DNA from: Silvimonas sp. JCM 19000
GTDB taxonomy: Bacteria; Pseudomonadota; Gammaproteobacteria; Burkholderiales; Chitinibacteraceae
Assembly: GCA_001313065.1 (NCBI GenBank)
Contig: BBFD01000011.1
Location: 1-30,676 of the forward strand
Reading direction: 5' to 3'
Length of the DNA: 30,676 bases
Positions within the stretch are counted from its first letter, which is position 1. Each line of letters opens with the position of its first letter. The position numbers and the translations under genes were made by a program. Shown here piece by piece: positions 1-10,278 of this stretch. Below the pieces are notes generated by a model, which was not told where the DNA came from, searched no databases, and worked only from the letters and a program-made list of their open reading frames with translations.

Positions 1-1
1 C

Positions 2-439
2 ACGCCAGCGCCCACAAGCGCGTCGCAATCGGTGGTGGTCATCCAACCGCAGCCCACGCCTCTCCCCACGGCGGCACCGGCGCCGTTTGACCGCGTGGTG
101 GTGTCGTGCAATCTGTCGCTACGGCCCATCCGTTTGTTTGTGCAGATTTATGCCGAGAGCGAACGCAGCAAGGCGTTGCGCTTTATCAACCGGCTGGCGG
201 GCTCCGGCATCCGGACCCCAGGCATCGAGAACGTCACCACCACCGCGCTCAAGCAAGACACGCTGCCACCGCAACGCTGGAGCGTGCCGACCTTCTTGTA
301 TGCGCCCAGCGATGCCGCCTGTGCCGATGCGCTGGCGGCGGCCTATCCGGGGGCGGTGTCACGGCAATTACCTGCGGTGCTGTCGCCGCGCCCGGGCGTG
401 ATCGAATTCTGGTTGCCGCCGACCATGTCGGCCAATTGA
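2..439 (+). CDS. Unknown protein, 5' end cut by window edge
   Basis: The reading frame is open from the first base of the window, so this is the 3' part of a longer gene. A GTG at 32 is not a convincing start, because the frame upstream of it keeps the same Thr/Ala/Pro/Ser-rich composition. The visible part is a low-complexity Pro/Thr/Ala linker (about 30 residues) followed by a compact domain of about 110 residues. That domain starts near FDRVVVSCNLS and contains the stretch LFVQIYAESERSKALRFI. The linker plus small C-terminal alpha/beta domain recalls the layout of SPOR or LytR-C type envelope proteins, but I do not recognise the family. No membrane segment is visible in this part. It is followed by a converging gene and a terminator hairpin at 463-490. 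Confidence 0.6.
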   Translation, partial: TPAPTSASQSVVVIQPQPTPLPTAAPAPFDRVVVSCNLSLRPIRLFVQIYAESERSKALRFINRLAGSGIRTPGIENVTTTALKQDTLPPQRWSVPTFLYAPSDAACADALAAAYPGAVSRQLPAVLSPRPGVIEFWLPPTMSAN

Positions 440-457
440 TGCGCGCCGGGCCGCAAT

Positions 458-490
458 AAAAAACCCCGGTCGGCTAACGCCTTCCGGGGT
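458..490 (-). terminator. Rho-independent terminator of the phosphoesterase gene
   Basis: A 7-bp perfect stem (ACCCCGG at 463-469, CCGGGGT at 484-490) has an A run at 458-463 on its left. Read on the minus strand this is a hairpin followed by a U run, 27 bases after the stop codon of the minus-strand phosphoesterase. It may also stop the converging + strand gene. Confidence 0.75.
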
Positions 491-516
491 GTTCACTACG
501 TGTTTTGACTCAGGCT

Positions 517-2653
517 TTATTGCACGGTCTGGGTGAAATCCAGCGCGGCCGTAAAGTCGCCCATAGGCTGGCTGCCATTAGCCACCAGCGCGCTATCCCG
601 CTGGGTCAGGCCCGGCAGCACCGGCAGCGAGTAACGGTGGGTGATAAAGCGCAGGATGGAGGCAGTGTCGTATTGCGTGTGGTCCACGGTGCCTTTTTTT
701 GGCGTAGGGCGACACGATGATGGCCGGAATACGGGTACCCGGACCCCAACGGTCAGCCTTCGGCACTTTGGCGTGGTCGTAGAAGCCGCCGTTTTCGTCG
801 TAAGTCACGATGATCAGCATGTGCTTCCATTGCGGGCTGGCTTGCAGCTTGGCAATCAGATCAGCAATGTGCGCATCGCCGTCAGTGACGTTGGCGTAGC
901 CGTTGTGCTGGTTCAGGTTGCCCTGCGGCTTGTAGAACGCCACGGCGGGCAGCGTGCCGTTTTTTGATGTCCGCCAGCATGTCGGTGTCGAAGTCTTTCA
1001 GGTGGGCAGCGCGGTCAGCAGCGTGCGTCACCGGATCAAACTCGGCGTAATAGTTAAACGGCTGATGGTGGAACTGGAAGTTGGGGATCGGGCTGCCAAA
1101 CACGCGGCCCGCCACGCCTTGCGCCAGAGTGTCTTTCCATGCGCCGCCATACCACGCCCAGCTGACTTTTTTTGGCGTTCAGCAGATCGCCGATATTGGT
1201 CTGGGTTTGCGGCGGCAAGTAGGTTGCTTGCGTCGCATCGGCATACAACCGGGTGCTGTCGGTCGAAACCGGGGCCAGGCCAGACGGCTGATACGGCGGC
1301 TGCATCGTATTGACGGCGTAGTACATGCCCGACGCGTCCTTCGGCGTAATCGTGCTGTCGCGCTTGTACACCGGGGCGCCGTTCAGCGCGCTGGTCGAGG
1401 CGGTGGCACCCGGAGTCAGGCGTACAAAGTTGCCATTGGCATCCACATCAATTGCCGCGATCGAGTTTTTTGGCCGGGCTGCTGGCGTCTTCAGCGTTCG
1501 GGTAGGTCGGCGCGCAGGCGCAGATCAGGTATTGGTGGTTCAGGAACGAACCGCCAAAAGCACCTTGATACAGGTTGTCGGCCAGCACGTAGTTCTGTGC
1601 CACCTTCCACATCTGCATCTTGCTGCCATCAAAGTAGCCCATGCTCAGGCCACCGGCATCCGAATAGGCCGCGTACTTGTCGTTCTTGCCGCCGTTGATC
1701 TGCATCTGGTTGTTATAAAAGCGGTGCACCAGATCGCGCGTCAGCACCGATTGATCAACCACCACGCCGGTGCTCAGCAGCCCTTTGGGATCATCAATCT
1801 GGAACATGCCATTGGGGAAACTGGCCGTCATCGATTCACTGATGGTCACCTTCTGGCCTGCGGCGGTCAGGCCGCCCCAGGTCTTGGGCAGGTTCGGCAG
1901 CACGCTGTCGTCATAGTCGGTTTGCGCGGCGACGCTACCGGTGGCGGTCGCGTTTTTTTTGCCGGGAATGCCGTTAGCGCCCGGGAACAGGCCATACAGG
2001 TTATCGAAGCCGCGGTTTTCGGCGTAGATCACCACCACGTTCTGGATCTGGTCGAGTGCCAGCGCGTTGGTCAGCGCCTTGCTCACATCGCCGCCCGCAG
2101 CCACGGCGGTGGCAATGCGCGTAATGCCCTGATCGCTCTCGGCCTTGAGGATGGCTTTGACGTTGGCGTCGAGTTCTTTGTTGTGATCTTCCATCACTTG
2201 CGCCGCGGTCACGCCCAGGCGGTTAGCCAGCGTGGTTTGCGCAGCGCTTACATCGCCGCCATTGGTTGCGGCCAGCGCTACCACTTCGGTGGTCAATGCG
2301 CTGACCACGCTGGCGCCGCTCGGGGCGCGGAACACCAGTTTGCTGCTTACTGGCGTGCTGGCTTTGGTGTCCGGATCGTAACGGGTGGCACTGGTGTCGA
2401 TCACCGCGACCAGGGCGCCGGTGCCTACCAGCTTGAAGGCGCCGGAGGTATCGGTTTTGGTGGAAACTTCATTACTGTCACAGACGCCGTTATTGTTGGC
2501 ATCAAGACAAACCGTAGCGTTCTGGAAGTAGCTGCCGGTAACAACACCGTTGGTCACGGGCGTAGGCGTACCGCCATCGTTGCCCTCACCACAGGCCACC
2601 AGAGCGCCCGCGATGGCCGCAGCCATGGGCAGAAAGACAAGTGCGCGCTTCAT
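517..2653 (-). CDS. Acid phosphatase / phospholipase C-type phosphoesterase, lipoprotein
   Basis: This is a phosphoesterase of the AcpA/phospholipase C family (PF04185), predicted to release phosphate from organic phosphoesters outside the cytoplasm. The N-terminus is a lipoprotein signal with the lipobox LVACG, so it is probably membrane-anchored. Residues about 35-80 hold a Ca-binding-like segment (CLDANNNGVCDSNE) of a kind found in secreted betaproteobacterial proteins. The catalytic core starts near residue 220 with VVVIYAENRGFDNLYG, the family metal-site motif (usually ENRSFD). Later motifs include GGSFLNHQYLIC, VTYDENGGFYDH and GPGTRIPAIIVSP. The start has a clear ribosome site (AAGGAG). 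The frame is broken by one extra A/T at 1466-1471, 1167-1173, 960-965 and 694-700. Shortening each run by one joins the pieces into a product of about 710 residues. The last codons before the TAA at 517-519 encode FTQTVQ. Confidence 0.88.
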
Positions 2654-2754
2654 GTTTTGTACATCTCCTTGTTAGAAGTGCGCGCATTATGTGTATTGCA
2701 ATGTTTCAGCGATGTTAGCGAAATGTTGCGTGGAGCAATTTCTTTGTCGCTGAC

Positions 2755-2797
2755 GTGTCAGCGTTACGCCAACTTGTCATATGTCGGTAATGTGTCA
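2755..2797. promoter_or_regulatory. Three direct TGTCA repeats in a divergent promoter region
   Basis: TGTCA occurs at 2756-2760, 2775-2779 and 2793-2797, all in the same orientation, between the phosphoesterase and the cytochrome c peroxidase. TGTCA is the core of PhoB boxes, but the usual repeat distance there is 11 bases and here it is 19 and 18. The site is suggestive only because a phosphatase gene is adjacent. Confidence 0.2.
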
Positions 2798-2847
2798 AAC
2801 CTAGACTGCGGGCCTTGAGAATAATTCTTGATAAGTAGGCCACCGCG

Positions 2848-4191
2848 ATGCCCCGTCTGAGCAAGTCCCAATCCCGGCTCTTTTTTTCCCGTCTTCAGTT
2901 GCGCTGCCCTGCTGGCACTGGGTGCTTTATATGGCGGCAAGGACAGCCTGGCTGCCACCGTGGCCAGTGCGCCGGTCAGCAAAAAAAGAACCGGCATGGA
3001 AGAGTTCTGATTACGCCCCGATCAAGAATCAGCCCGGCTACAAAGACCTGGCCGCCATCGGCAAACTGATGTTCTTTGATCCGTCGCTGTCGGCCTCGGG
3101 CAAGATGGCATGCGCCACCTGTCACAGCCCGGACCACGCATTTGGTCCGCCCAATAATCTGCAAGTGCAACTGGCGGCCGCGACGGCAAGCTGGAAGGCA
3201 CGCGCGCGGTGCCGTCCTTGCGTTATCTGCAAACCGTGCCGGCGTTTACTGAACACTTCTTTGATGATGATGGCGATGACAGCGTCGATGCCGGCCCCAC
3301 CGGCGGGCATAACTGGGACGGCCGGGCGCGCAATGTGCACGAGCAGGCGCGAATTCCGCTGCTGGCGGTGAATGAGATGGCGAACGCATCCCCCGCTGAC
3401 GTGGCCGCTAAATTGCAGAAAGCCCCCTACGCCGCGCAACTGCGCAAAATGCTGGGCGACGAGATTTTCAATAATCCGGAACAGCTGTTCAAGTGGAGCA
3501 CGCTGGCACTGGAAAACTATCAAGACACGCCGGCTGAGTTTTATCCCTACAGCAGCAAATATGACGCCTACCTGCGCCACCAGACCACCTTGACCAAGCA
3601 AGAACTGCATGGTCTGGAAGTCTTCAACGACGAAGAAAAAAGGCAATTGCGCCAGCTGCCATATCAGCGCTGTGACGCCCGAAGGCATCTTCCCCAACTT
3701 CAGTGATTTCGGATTGCTGGCCATCGGCGTGCCACGCAATATGAAGCTCGCCATCAACCAGAACAGCAAGTTCTACGATATGGGCGCATGCGGCCCGGAC
3801 CGTACTGATCTTAAAGGGCGTAATGAATTCTGCGGTTTGTTCCGCACCCCGTCTTTACGCAACGTGGCCACGCGCAAAGTGTTTTTTCCATAACGGTGCA
3901 TTCAATGATCTGGAAAAAAAAGTGGTGCATTTCTATAACGAACGCGAAACCAACCCCGGCAAGTGGTATGCCAAAGACAGTCACGGCAAGGTCATCAAAT
4001 ACGATGATTTGCCGCGCCAATATGACGCCAATATCAATATGGAAGCGCCGTTCAACCACAAACGCGGTGACAAGCCGCCGATGACCGATGCCGAGATTCG
4101 TGATGTGGTGGCGTTTATGAAAACGCTGACCGATGGCTACACCGACCCGATCCAGCAAGGGGGCAAAATCCGCACCGCCAAAGCGCAGTAA
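2848..4191 (+). CDS. Di-heme cytochrome c peroxidase (MauG/CCP family)
   Basis: This is a periplasmic di-heme peroxidase expected to reduce hydrogen peroxide with electrons from small c-type cytochromes or quinol-linked carriers. Two heme-attachment motifs are visible: CATCH (3111-3125) and CASCH (3648-3662). Family stretches include KLMFFDPSLSASGKMACATC, NWDGRARN and LFRTPSLRNVA. The N-terminus has a hydrophobic segment (about residues 12-30) serving as signal or anchor. The frame is interrupted by extra bases in T7 at 2881, A7 at 2981, A6 at 3636 and T6 at 3882, and by one missing G near 3173. Correcting these gives about 445 residues, within the family range. A hairpin terminator follows at 4210-4245. 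It may protect against peroxide at low oxygen, which is inference. Confidence 0.9.
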
Positions 4192-4209
4192 GCCCTACTG
4201 CAGTGCAAG

Positions 4210-4245
4210 CAACGCGGCCCGGCTGGGCCGCGTTGGCTTTTTTTT
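4210..4245 (+). terminator. Rho-independent terminator of the peroxidase gene
   Basis: An 11-bp perfect stem (CAACGCGGCCC at 4210-4220, GGGCCGCGTTG at 4225-4235) with a GGCT loop is followed by a T run at 4238-4245. It lies 18 bases after the peroxidase stop codon. Confidence 0.92.
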
Positions 4246-4383
4246 CGAGGGTTACAAGGAAATATCAGAAATTTCTGTACAGATGGTGGTATTCTTGCGG
4301 TTTGTGATTACGTTTCAGGCAAGACTTAACAACAACCCGCTGTACACCTTGTTAACCCGCGTAACGTTTCCAGGAAGGGGTAG

Positions 4384-4574
4384 ATGTCAATGAACGCAGA
4401 CGAAACGCTTGAAAAAAGAAGTGGCCCAGATGACCACGCGCCCGGCTCCGGCCCGCCGTCGTGGTCCCACCGAAGAGATGATTTCCAACGCCAACCGGCA
4501 AAAGACTTTACGCCGTCGCCAACTGGAAGATCTGTCGAAGCGCGCAACGCCGGCTCGACTTACGATTTTTTTAA
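4384..4574 (+). CDS. Small basic protein of unknown function (about 62 aa)
   Basis: An ATG at 4384 follows a strong ribosome site (AGGAAGGGG). The frame breaks at an A6 run (4412-4417). With five A's it continues through RPAPARRRGPTEEMISNANR and RQLEDLSKRATPARL. It then ends at the TAA 4572-4574 if the T7 run (4566-4572) has six T's. The product is short, rich in Arg/Lys, likely helical in its C-terminal half, and has no signal peptide or membrane segment. A terminator follows 38 bases later, so it is probably a single-gene transcript. The ribosome site, terminator and restored frame all support a real gene. I do not recognise its family. Nucleic-acid or ribosome binding would fit the composition but is speculation. 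Confidence 0.6.
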
Positions 4575-4611
4575 GCGCCCGCCAGCCAGACTGGCCGCTG
4601 CGCTGCATCCC

Positions 4612-4635
4612 ACCCCGCCTCGGCGGGGTTTTTTT
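4612..4635 (+). terminator. Rho-independent terminator after the small basic protein
   Basis: An 8-bp perfect stem (ACCCCGCC at 4612-4619, GGCGGGGT at 4622-4629) with a very short TC loop runs directly into a T run ending at 4635. The apical pairs probably open to widen the loop. Confidence 0.88.
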
Positions 4636-4754
4636 ATTGGCTCACGTTTATTTTGTACACAAGGCGTTGCCGGTAGAAACCGACCGGTCGGACCCGGCAT
4701 AATTGGCGCCTCTGACGCTGTCTATCGCAAGAACTGAAAAGGCCTTCCCGCAGC

Positions 4755-6929
4755 ATGACGCGCGTGCACGACTCCTCGGCGGAAATCACCCCGCTGCGGG
4801 CACTTCCTCCTCGCAATTTTGAACTGCTGCGGCGCATGCTCAAGGCAACGCTGGCGGCTGCCGTCATCTTGCCGCTGCTGCTGTTTATCTTTGTGGCGCA
4901 CCGCGCGCTGGAAGACCGCAAGGCTGAAGTCAAAGCCACCCTGGTCCGCGCCACCGGCGTTGCCGCCGAACAAGCCAATAAAGTCTTTGATCTCGACACC
5001 GCCCTGACCGACCGCGTGACCGAAGTGCTGGGCGATCGCAGCGAGGCGCAAGTCAAAGCCGACGAAGCCGAACTGCATGCGCGGCTGGCCCCGATGGCGG
5101 CCAATCTGCCGCAAGTGTTTGCCATCGGCGTCATCGATTCTCAAGGCACGGTGCTGGTCAGCAGCCGGTTTATCCGGTCAAGCCGCTCAATATTGCCGAC
5201 CGCAAGGATTTTCAGGATGTCCGCGCCGGCGTGGGCGGGCGTTTGTCGGATGTGATGATCGCGCGCGCCACACCCAAACCCATTTTTAACGACAGCGTGG
5301 CCTGGCGCAAAAGTGACGGCCGCTTTGCGGGCATGGTGCTGATTTCGCTCAGCCCGGATTATTTTCAGAAGTTCTACGCCGAACTTGCCGGCGACCTGCC
5401 CGGCCAATCCATCGCCCTGACCCGCAGCGACGGCACCCTGCTGGCCATCTATCCGCACAGCGATCGCGTGGGCATGCGCTTTAACTCATCGCTGCAATTT
5501 GCCACTGCTTATCAAAACGCGCCGCAGGCTGGCACGCTCGAAGCGCGCTCTGCGCTGGATGGCAAATGGAAATTCTTTGCCTATCGCCGCGTGGAAGCGC
5601 ACGGCGGCTATGTGATCTCGGCCTACCCCGAGCATGATCTATACGTGGCCTGCTAAGGCAGATGGCGGGCTTCAGCCTGATCTTCATCCTGCCCTGCGCC
5701 GCCTTGTGGGCCGTCATTGTCTATTCCTTGCGCCAGCTCTCGCGCGAAGAAGATGCCTGGCAACGCTGGCTGACCGAGGCCACCGCGCGCCACGCCATGG
5801 AAGCGGCCTGGCGCGAATCGCGCAAGATGGAAGCCCTCGGCAAGCTGATGGGCAGCGTGTCGCACGATTTTAATAATCTGCTGATGGTGGTGTCGGCCAA
5901 TGTGCAAATTCTGCGCCGTCGCCATCTGACCGAAGAAAACCGCTATATCGACGCGATCGAACGCGCACTGCAAACGGGCGAATCGCTGACGCGCCAGTTG
6001 CTGACAGTTAGCCGCCGCTTTCCCTTGCAGGCCGAAATCGTGGTGTTGCCGCGCCAGATTCAACTGGCCGAACAACTGCTGCGCTCGGCGCTAAGCGAAA
6101 AAAGTCGAGCTGCGCATTGCGCTGGACGACAGCGTGTGGCCGGTTAAAGTTGACCCGAGCGAGCTGCAAGTGGCGCTGATCAATATCGCAGTCAATGCGC
6201 GGGATGCCATGCCTTATGGTGGCGTGTTTACCGTGTGGGCCGAAAACATCGTGCTGCCGGCCGGCGGCCCCGGGCGCTCCGGCGAATTTGTGCGCCTGAC
6301 GCTGGCGGATAACGGCCCCGGCATGCCGGAATCGGTGCGCGAACGCGTGTTTGAACCGTTGTTTACCACCAAGGCGGAAGGCCAGGGCACCGGCCTGGGC
6401 CTGGCGCAAGTGTTTGCTTTCTGCGAACAATCTGGCGGCCTGGTTAATGTGGAAAGCAAGCTCAACGGCGGCACCAGCGTTAATCTCTATCTGCCGCGCG
6501 CCCAGCCCGAAGCGGTCAAGGCCAGTGAGCTGCGCGCCCAGGCCACCCGCAGTTCGATCCCGCTGCGGATCTTGCTGGTGGAAGATAACGATGAAGTCGC
6601 CGCCGGCATCGCCGCCATGCTGGATACCGATGGCCACGTGGTCAGCCGCGTAGCCAGCGCCGCCGAGGCATTGGAAGCGCTGCAACGCGATGCGCTGCTG
6701 GATGTGGTGCTGTCGGATATTCATATGCCCGGCGAAATCAACGGCATCGATCTGGCCGAAGCCATCAAAGTGGCATGGCCGCATCTGCCCGTGCTGCTGA
6801 TGACGGCTACGCCGAAGAACTGCAGCGCGCGCTGAAAGCCCGCATCAACGTGCTGGCCAAACCATTCAGCGAAGAAAAAAACTGAATCTGGCGCTGCACG
6901 AAGCACTGGCCCGCAGCGCAAATCTGTAA
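4755..6929 (+). CDS. Hybrid sensor histidine kinase with C-terminal receiver domain
   Basis: This is a membrane sensor that autophosphorylates a histidine and can pass phosphate to its own receiver. A first membrane helix (about residues 29-46) is followed by a periplasmic Cache-type sensor region of about 250 residues. A second helix (near LIFILPCAALWAVIVY) follows. The H-box SHDFNNLLMVVSANVQI has its His codon at 5863-5865. The ATPase domain has an N-box (NIAVNARDAMP), G1 (DNGPGMP) and G2 (GQGTGLGL), and resembles the HPK4-type kinases that often carry receivers. The receiver shows LLVEDNDE, the phospho-acceptor Asp in LSDIHMPG (6716-6718) and the Lys in LAKPF. Missing G's near 5169, 5653 and 6814, plus extra A's at 6098-6103 and 6875-6881, split the frame. 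Corrected length is about 725 residues. No separate response regulator lies beside it, and the ligand is unknown. Confidence 0.92.
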
Positions 6930-6974
6930 GCCCTTGGACGGAAGTAAACGGGACTGCCCGCTTGATGCCAGCGG

Positions 6975-7081
6975 CGCCGCATAGGGTGGGTCTAGACCCA
7001 CCGTCCAAAGCCGTCTGCCACGACCGCAGCATTGAGCAGCGGCTTTGATTGGTGGGTCCAGACCCACCCTATGCGCGGCGC
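6975..7081. repeat. Palindromic intergenic repeat, copy A
   Basis: Two arms form one long imperfect hairpin. The left arm holds the perfect 18-bp palindrome GGTGGGTCTAGACCCACC (6985-7002) and the right arm holds GGTGGGTCCAGACCCACC (7051-7068), one base off perfect. GCATAG or its complement CTATGC flanks the outer sides, and CAAAGCCG/CGGCTTTG flanks the inner sides. The element sits between the converging ends of the sensor kinase and dbpA. A related copy lies at 10279-10382. It resembles a REP/BIME-type element and could also stop transcription from both sides. Confidence 0.85.
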
Positions 7082-7086
7082 GCGGC

Positions 7087-8477
7087 TCAGATCAGCCGCA
7101 ATTTGTATTTACGGCCTTTGATATTGGTATTGGCCAGGCGGGTTTCGGCTTGATGCGCGATACGGCGGTCCACGGCGACGTAGGTGGAAAAAATCAAACA
7201 CATTGATCTTGCCCACCTGCTCGCCCTTGAAGCCCGCATCCCCGGTCAGCGCCCCCAGAATATCGCCGGGGCGGATTTTGTCTTTGCGGCCAGCGGCAAT
7301 CACCAGCGTGGACATCGGCGGTAACAGCGGGCCGTCGTTGGCGATGGTGGCTTCGCTCAGCTTGAACCATTGCGCCTTCAAACCGTGCTGATAATCCTCG
7401 ATCAGCTTGACCCACTTCTGCTCGTTCGGCGCCGCCAGCGTAACCGCCAGGCCCCGCGCGCTGCCGCGACCGGTGCGGCCGATGCGGTGCACGTGGATTT
7501 CGCTGTCTTTCGACACATCAACGTTCAGCACCATATCCAGCGATGCGATATCCAGCCCGCGTGCCGCGACGTCGGTCGCAACCAGCACCGAAATGCTGCG
7601 GTTGGCAAAGCGCACCAGAATCTCGTCACGATCGCGCTGTTCCATATCGCCATACAGCGCTTCGGCCGACAGCCCGGCATCGCGTAATTGCTCAGCCAGT
7701 TCGCGGCAATGAATTTTGGTATTGCAGAAGGCCAACGTTGATTCCGGCCGGAAATGCTTGATCAGCTGCGCCGCGGCCGCGTTGCGTGCGGTGTGCTCGA
7801 CTTCGTAAAAAAACGTTGTTCGATGCGGCTGTTGTCGTGCTGCGCTTCAACTTTAACTTCGACCGGATTGCGCAAAAAAACGCCGCGCTTTGCTTGCGCA
7901 CGTCTTCGGTATAGGTGGCCGAGAACAGCAGCGTCTGCCGCCGTTCCGGGCACTGCTGCACGATATTGATCACTTCATCGTAAAAGCCCATATCGATCAT
8001 GCGATCGGCTTCATCCAGCACCAGCGTATTCAGACGGCGCAAGTCCAGCGTTTCGCGGTACAGATGGTCATGCAGACGGCCCGGCGTGCCGACAATAATG
8101 TGTGCGCCATGCTCCAGCGAACCAATCTGCGGCCCCATCGGCGTGCCACCACACAGCGTGATGATCTTGATGTTGTCCATATGCCGCGCCAGCTGGCGCA
8201 GCGATTTGGCCACCTGATCGGCCAGTTCGCGCGTCGGGCACAGCACCATGGCCTGGATGGCAAACAGCTTCGGGTTCAGATTATGCAAAATGCCCAGGCC
8301 AAACGCGGCGGTCTTGCCGCTACCGGTTTTGGCCTGCGCGATCACATCCTTGCGCTCCAGGATCAGCGGCAGGGCTTTGGCCTGGATCGGCGTCATCTCG
8401 TGGTATTCCAGGCTTTCCAGATTGGAGAGCTGGGCCGCGTCGAGCGGCAACGAGGAAAATGCGGTTTTAGCGTTCAA
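7087..8477 (-). CDS. dbpA: ATP-dependent RNA helicase DbpA
   Basis: This is a DEAD-box helicase that acts in 50S ribosome assembly; the family binds hairpin 92 of 23S rRNA. Visible motifs in order are the Q motif region (HEMTPIQAKALP), Walker A (AKTGSGKT), PTRELADQV, TPGRL, DEAD (VLDEADRM), SAT, VATDVAARGLDIA and HRIGRTGR. The C-terminal domain reads IRPGDILGALTGDAGFKGEQ and then NTNIKGRKYKLRLI, typical of the DbpA RNA-binding domain and the reason for choosing DbpA over other DEAD-box proteins. Extra A's at 7874-7880, 7807-7813 and 7188-7193 split the frame. Corrected length is about 460 residues, matching the family. It starts 14 bases after the map stop codon, so the two probably form an operon. 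Confidence 0.95.
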
Positions 8478-8491
8478 CTTGATACTCGATA

Positions 8492-9259
8492 TCAGGCCGC
8501 GGACGGCCAGGGGGTCAAAATTTCAAAGCCGTCTTCAGTGACGGCAATCATGTGTTCCCATTGCGCGCTCAGCGAGCCGTCGCGCGTCACCACGGTCCAG
8601 CCATCCGGCAAGCCGCGCACGCTGGCACCGCCGGCGTTGATCATCGGCTCGACCGTAAACGTCATGCCGGCGCGCAAGCGCAAACCGGCGCCGGGACGGC
8701 CGTAATGCAGCACCTGCGGTTCTTCGTGATACACGCGGCCGATGCCGTGCCCGCAATAATCCCGCACCACCGAATAGCCCGCAGCTTCGGCCAGGGTCTG
8801 GATGGCATAACCGACATCACCGAGCGTGGCGCCCGCTTTGACGGCGTTGATACCCGCCATCATCGCTTCAAAGGTGACGTCGCTCAGACGCTGCGCCTCG
8901 GGCGACGGCGTACCGGCGTAGAACATGCGGCTGGTATCGCCATGCCAGCCATTCTTGATGACGGTGACGTCGATATTAACAATATCGCCATCGCGCAAGA
9001 TTTCACGCGGGCTGGGTATGCCATGGCAAACCACGCTATTGATCGAGGTGCACAGGGTTTTAGGAAAGCCGTGGTAGCCCACATTGGCGGGCGTGGCTTT
9101 CTGGGTTTTGGTGATGTATTCAAAACAACGGCGGTCGAGTTCTTCAGTCGACACTCCCGGTTGCACGTATTCCGAGATCATCTCGAGCACTTCGGCCGCC
9201 ATCTGGCCGGCGACGCGCATGGCGGCAATCTGCTCGGGCGTCTTGATCGTGATAGCCAT
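8492..9259 (-). CDS. map: Methionine aminopeptidase, type I
   Basis: This enzyme removes the initiator methionine from new proteins in the cytoplasm. The 255-residue frame is intact. All five metal ligands are present at the same numbers as in the E. coli enzyme: Asp97 (NIDVT), Asp108 (HGDTS), His171 (CGHGIG), Glu204 (TVEPM) and Glu235 (QWEHM). The short form without an N-terminal zinc domain identifies type Ia. It is the first gene of a pair with dbpA on the minus strand. In many betaproteobacteria map lies upstream of rpsB or glnD; this linkage to dbpA is different and suggests a second map copy elsewhere, which is inference. The gene has no long A/T run, which fits its lack of frameshifts. 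Confidence 0.98.
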   Translation of the reverse strand: MAITIKTPEQIAAMRVAGQMAAEVLEMISEYVQPGVSTEELDRRCFEYITKTQKATPANVGYHGFPKTLCTSINSVVCHGIPSPREILRDGDIVNIDVTVIKNGWHGDTSRMFYAGTPSPEAQRLSDVTFEAMMAGINAVKAGATLGDVGYAIQTLAEAAGYSVVRDYCGHGIGRVYHEEPQVLHYGRPGAGLRLRAGMTFTVEPMINAGGASVRGLPDGWTVVTRDGSLSAQWEHMIAVTEDGFEILTPWPSAA

Positions 9260-9463
9260 TCATAGTCCTTAAAGCGCGGGGGCAGCCGCGATTATCCCGC
9301 GTTAAGGCAATTTATGCATCGCGGATTGCCCGCGCCGGTCGGACTGCAGACGGCGCTTTGGCGCAGGCGCCACACCCGCCACCTGAATTGCGCGCAACCG
9401 GTTTTTTATGCCATATGATTAAGCCGGACAATACGGTCACGCCGTGCAACAGGGAGAAGACCG

Positions 9464-10268
9464 ATGCGCAAGCCCGTTTCTACTGGCCTTTTAACCCGCA
9501 CGCCAAGCCGTGGCCGCGCGCGGCAGCGGTGCTGCTTGCCGTGCTGGGCGCTGTCACGCCCTGCACCATGCAGCCACTGCCAGCGCCACGGCCAGCCGCA
9601 GCATACAGCTTGTGACCACTGAATATCCGCCTTATATGAGCGAACGCGCGCCAGGCCAGGGCCTGGTGATCCGCATTGCCACCGCCGCCATGAACCGCAG
9701 CGGCTACGAAGTCAAAACCACCTTTCTGCCGTGGGCACGCGCGCTGGATTTGACCAAGGCAGGCACGGTCGATGGCATTGCGGGGGTATGGTTTGCCGCC
9801 GAACGCGCCAGCACGCTGCAGTATTCCAACCCGTTGACCAGCACCAAAATCGGCTTTTTCAAGCGCATCGATAATCCGGTGACGTTTGCCACGCTAAGCG
9901 AGCTGCGTGGCTACAGCATTGGCACCGTACGCGGCTATGCCAATCCGCCAGCGTTTGAAGAAGCGCGGTTACATACCGAAGAAGCCAGCGACGACGAAAC
10001 CAATCTGCGCAAGCTGGCGGGCAAACGCGTGCAGTTTGTGCTGATCGAAAAAAAGGCGTGGCGCAGGGTTTGCTCAACAACAGCCTGCCGCAGCTTAAAA
10101 AACCAGCTGGTGTGGATGGAGCCCGCCGTCTCGGTCATGCCGCTGTATGTGGCGTTCTCGCGCAACGCCAGAAACCACGACGAACTGGTGAATGCGTTTA
10201 ACCAGGGGCTGGAAGCGCTGAAGAAAGACGGCTCGCTGGCGCGCTGGATCAGCGAAGCGGGCGTATAA
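9464..10268 (+). CDS. Periplasmic solute-binding protein, family 3
   Basis: This is a family 3 extracellular solute-binding protein (SBP_bac_3), the class that binds polar amino acids and related small solutes for ABC uptake or sensing. The mature start resembles family members (IQLVTTEYPPYM), with later stretches GLVIRIATAAM, FLPWARAL, DGIAGVWF, SIGTVRGYA and LNNSLPQL. I chose the ATG at 9464 because of the ribosome site AGGGAGA just upstream. The signal peptide region (9464-9610) is scrambled by one or more missing bases. The internal break at A7 (10048-10054) is corrected by the second run A6 (10097-10102), together one codon too long. No permease or ATPase is adjacent, so it may be an orphan binding protein. 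The ligand cannot be told. Confidence 0.83.
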
Positions 10269-10278
10269 AGCGCGGAAA

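Noticed and set aside
517..2653. Pseudogene status for the many broken genes
   Set aside because: Breaks are nearly always at homopolymers, affect housekeeping genes, and vanish with one-base corrections, with no nonsense or missense decay seen alongside. Sequence error explains them better.
2755..2797. PhoB box
   Set aside because: TGTCA occurs three times but at 18-19 base steps instead of 11, so it is listed only as a weak candidate.
1325..2818. A 497-codon open frame on the + strand
   Set aside because: It lies antisense to the phosphoesterase, has no ribosome site or recognisable domain, and is the mirror of GC-biased coding on the other strand.
6008..6784. A 258-codon minus-strand open frame
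   Set aside because: It is antisense to the ATPase and receiver domains of the hybrid kinase, which carry all expected motifs.
6975..7081. CRISPR array
   Set aside because: The repeats are palindromic and inverted, not direct repeats with regular spacers, and no cas genes are present.
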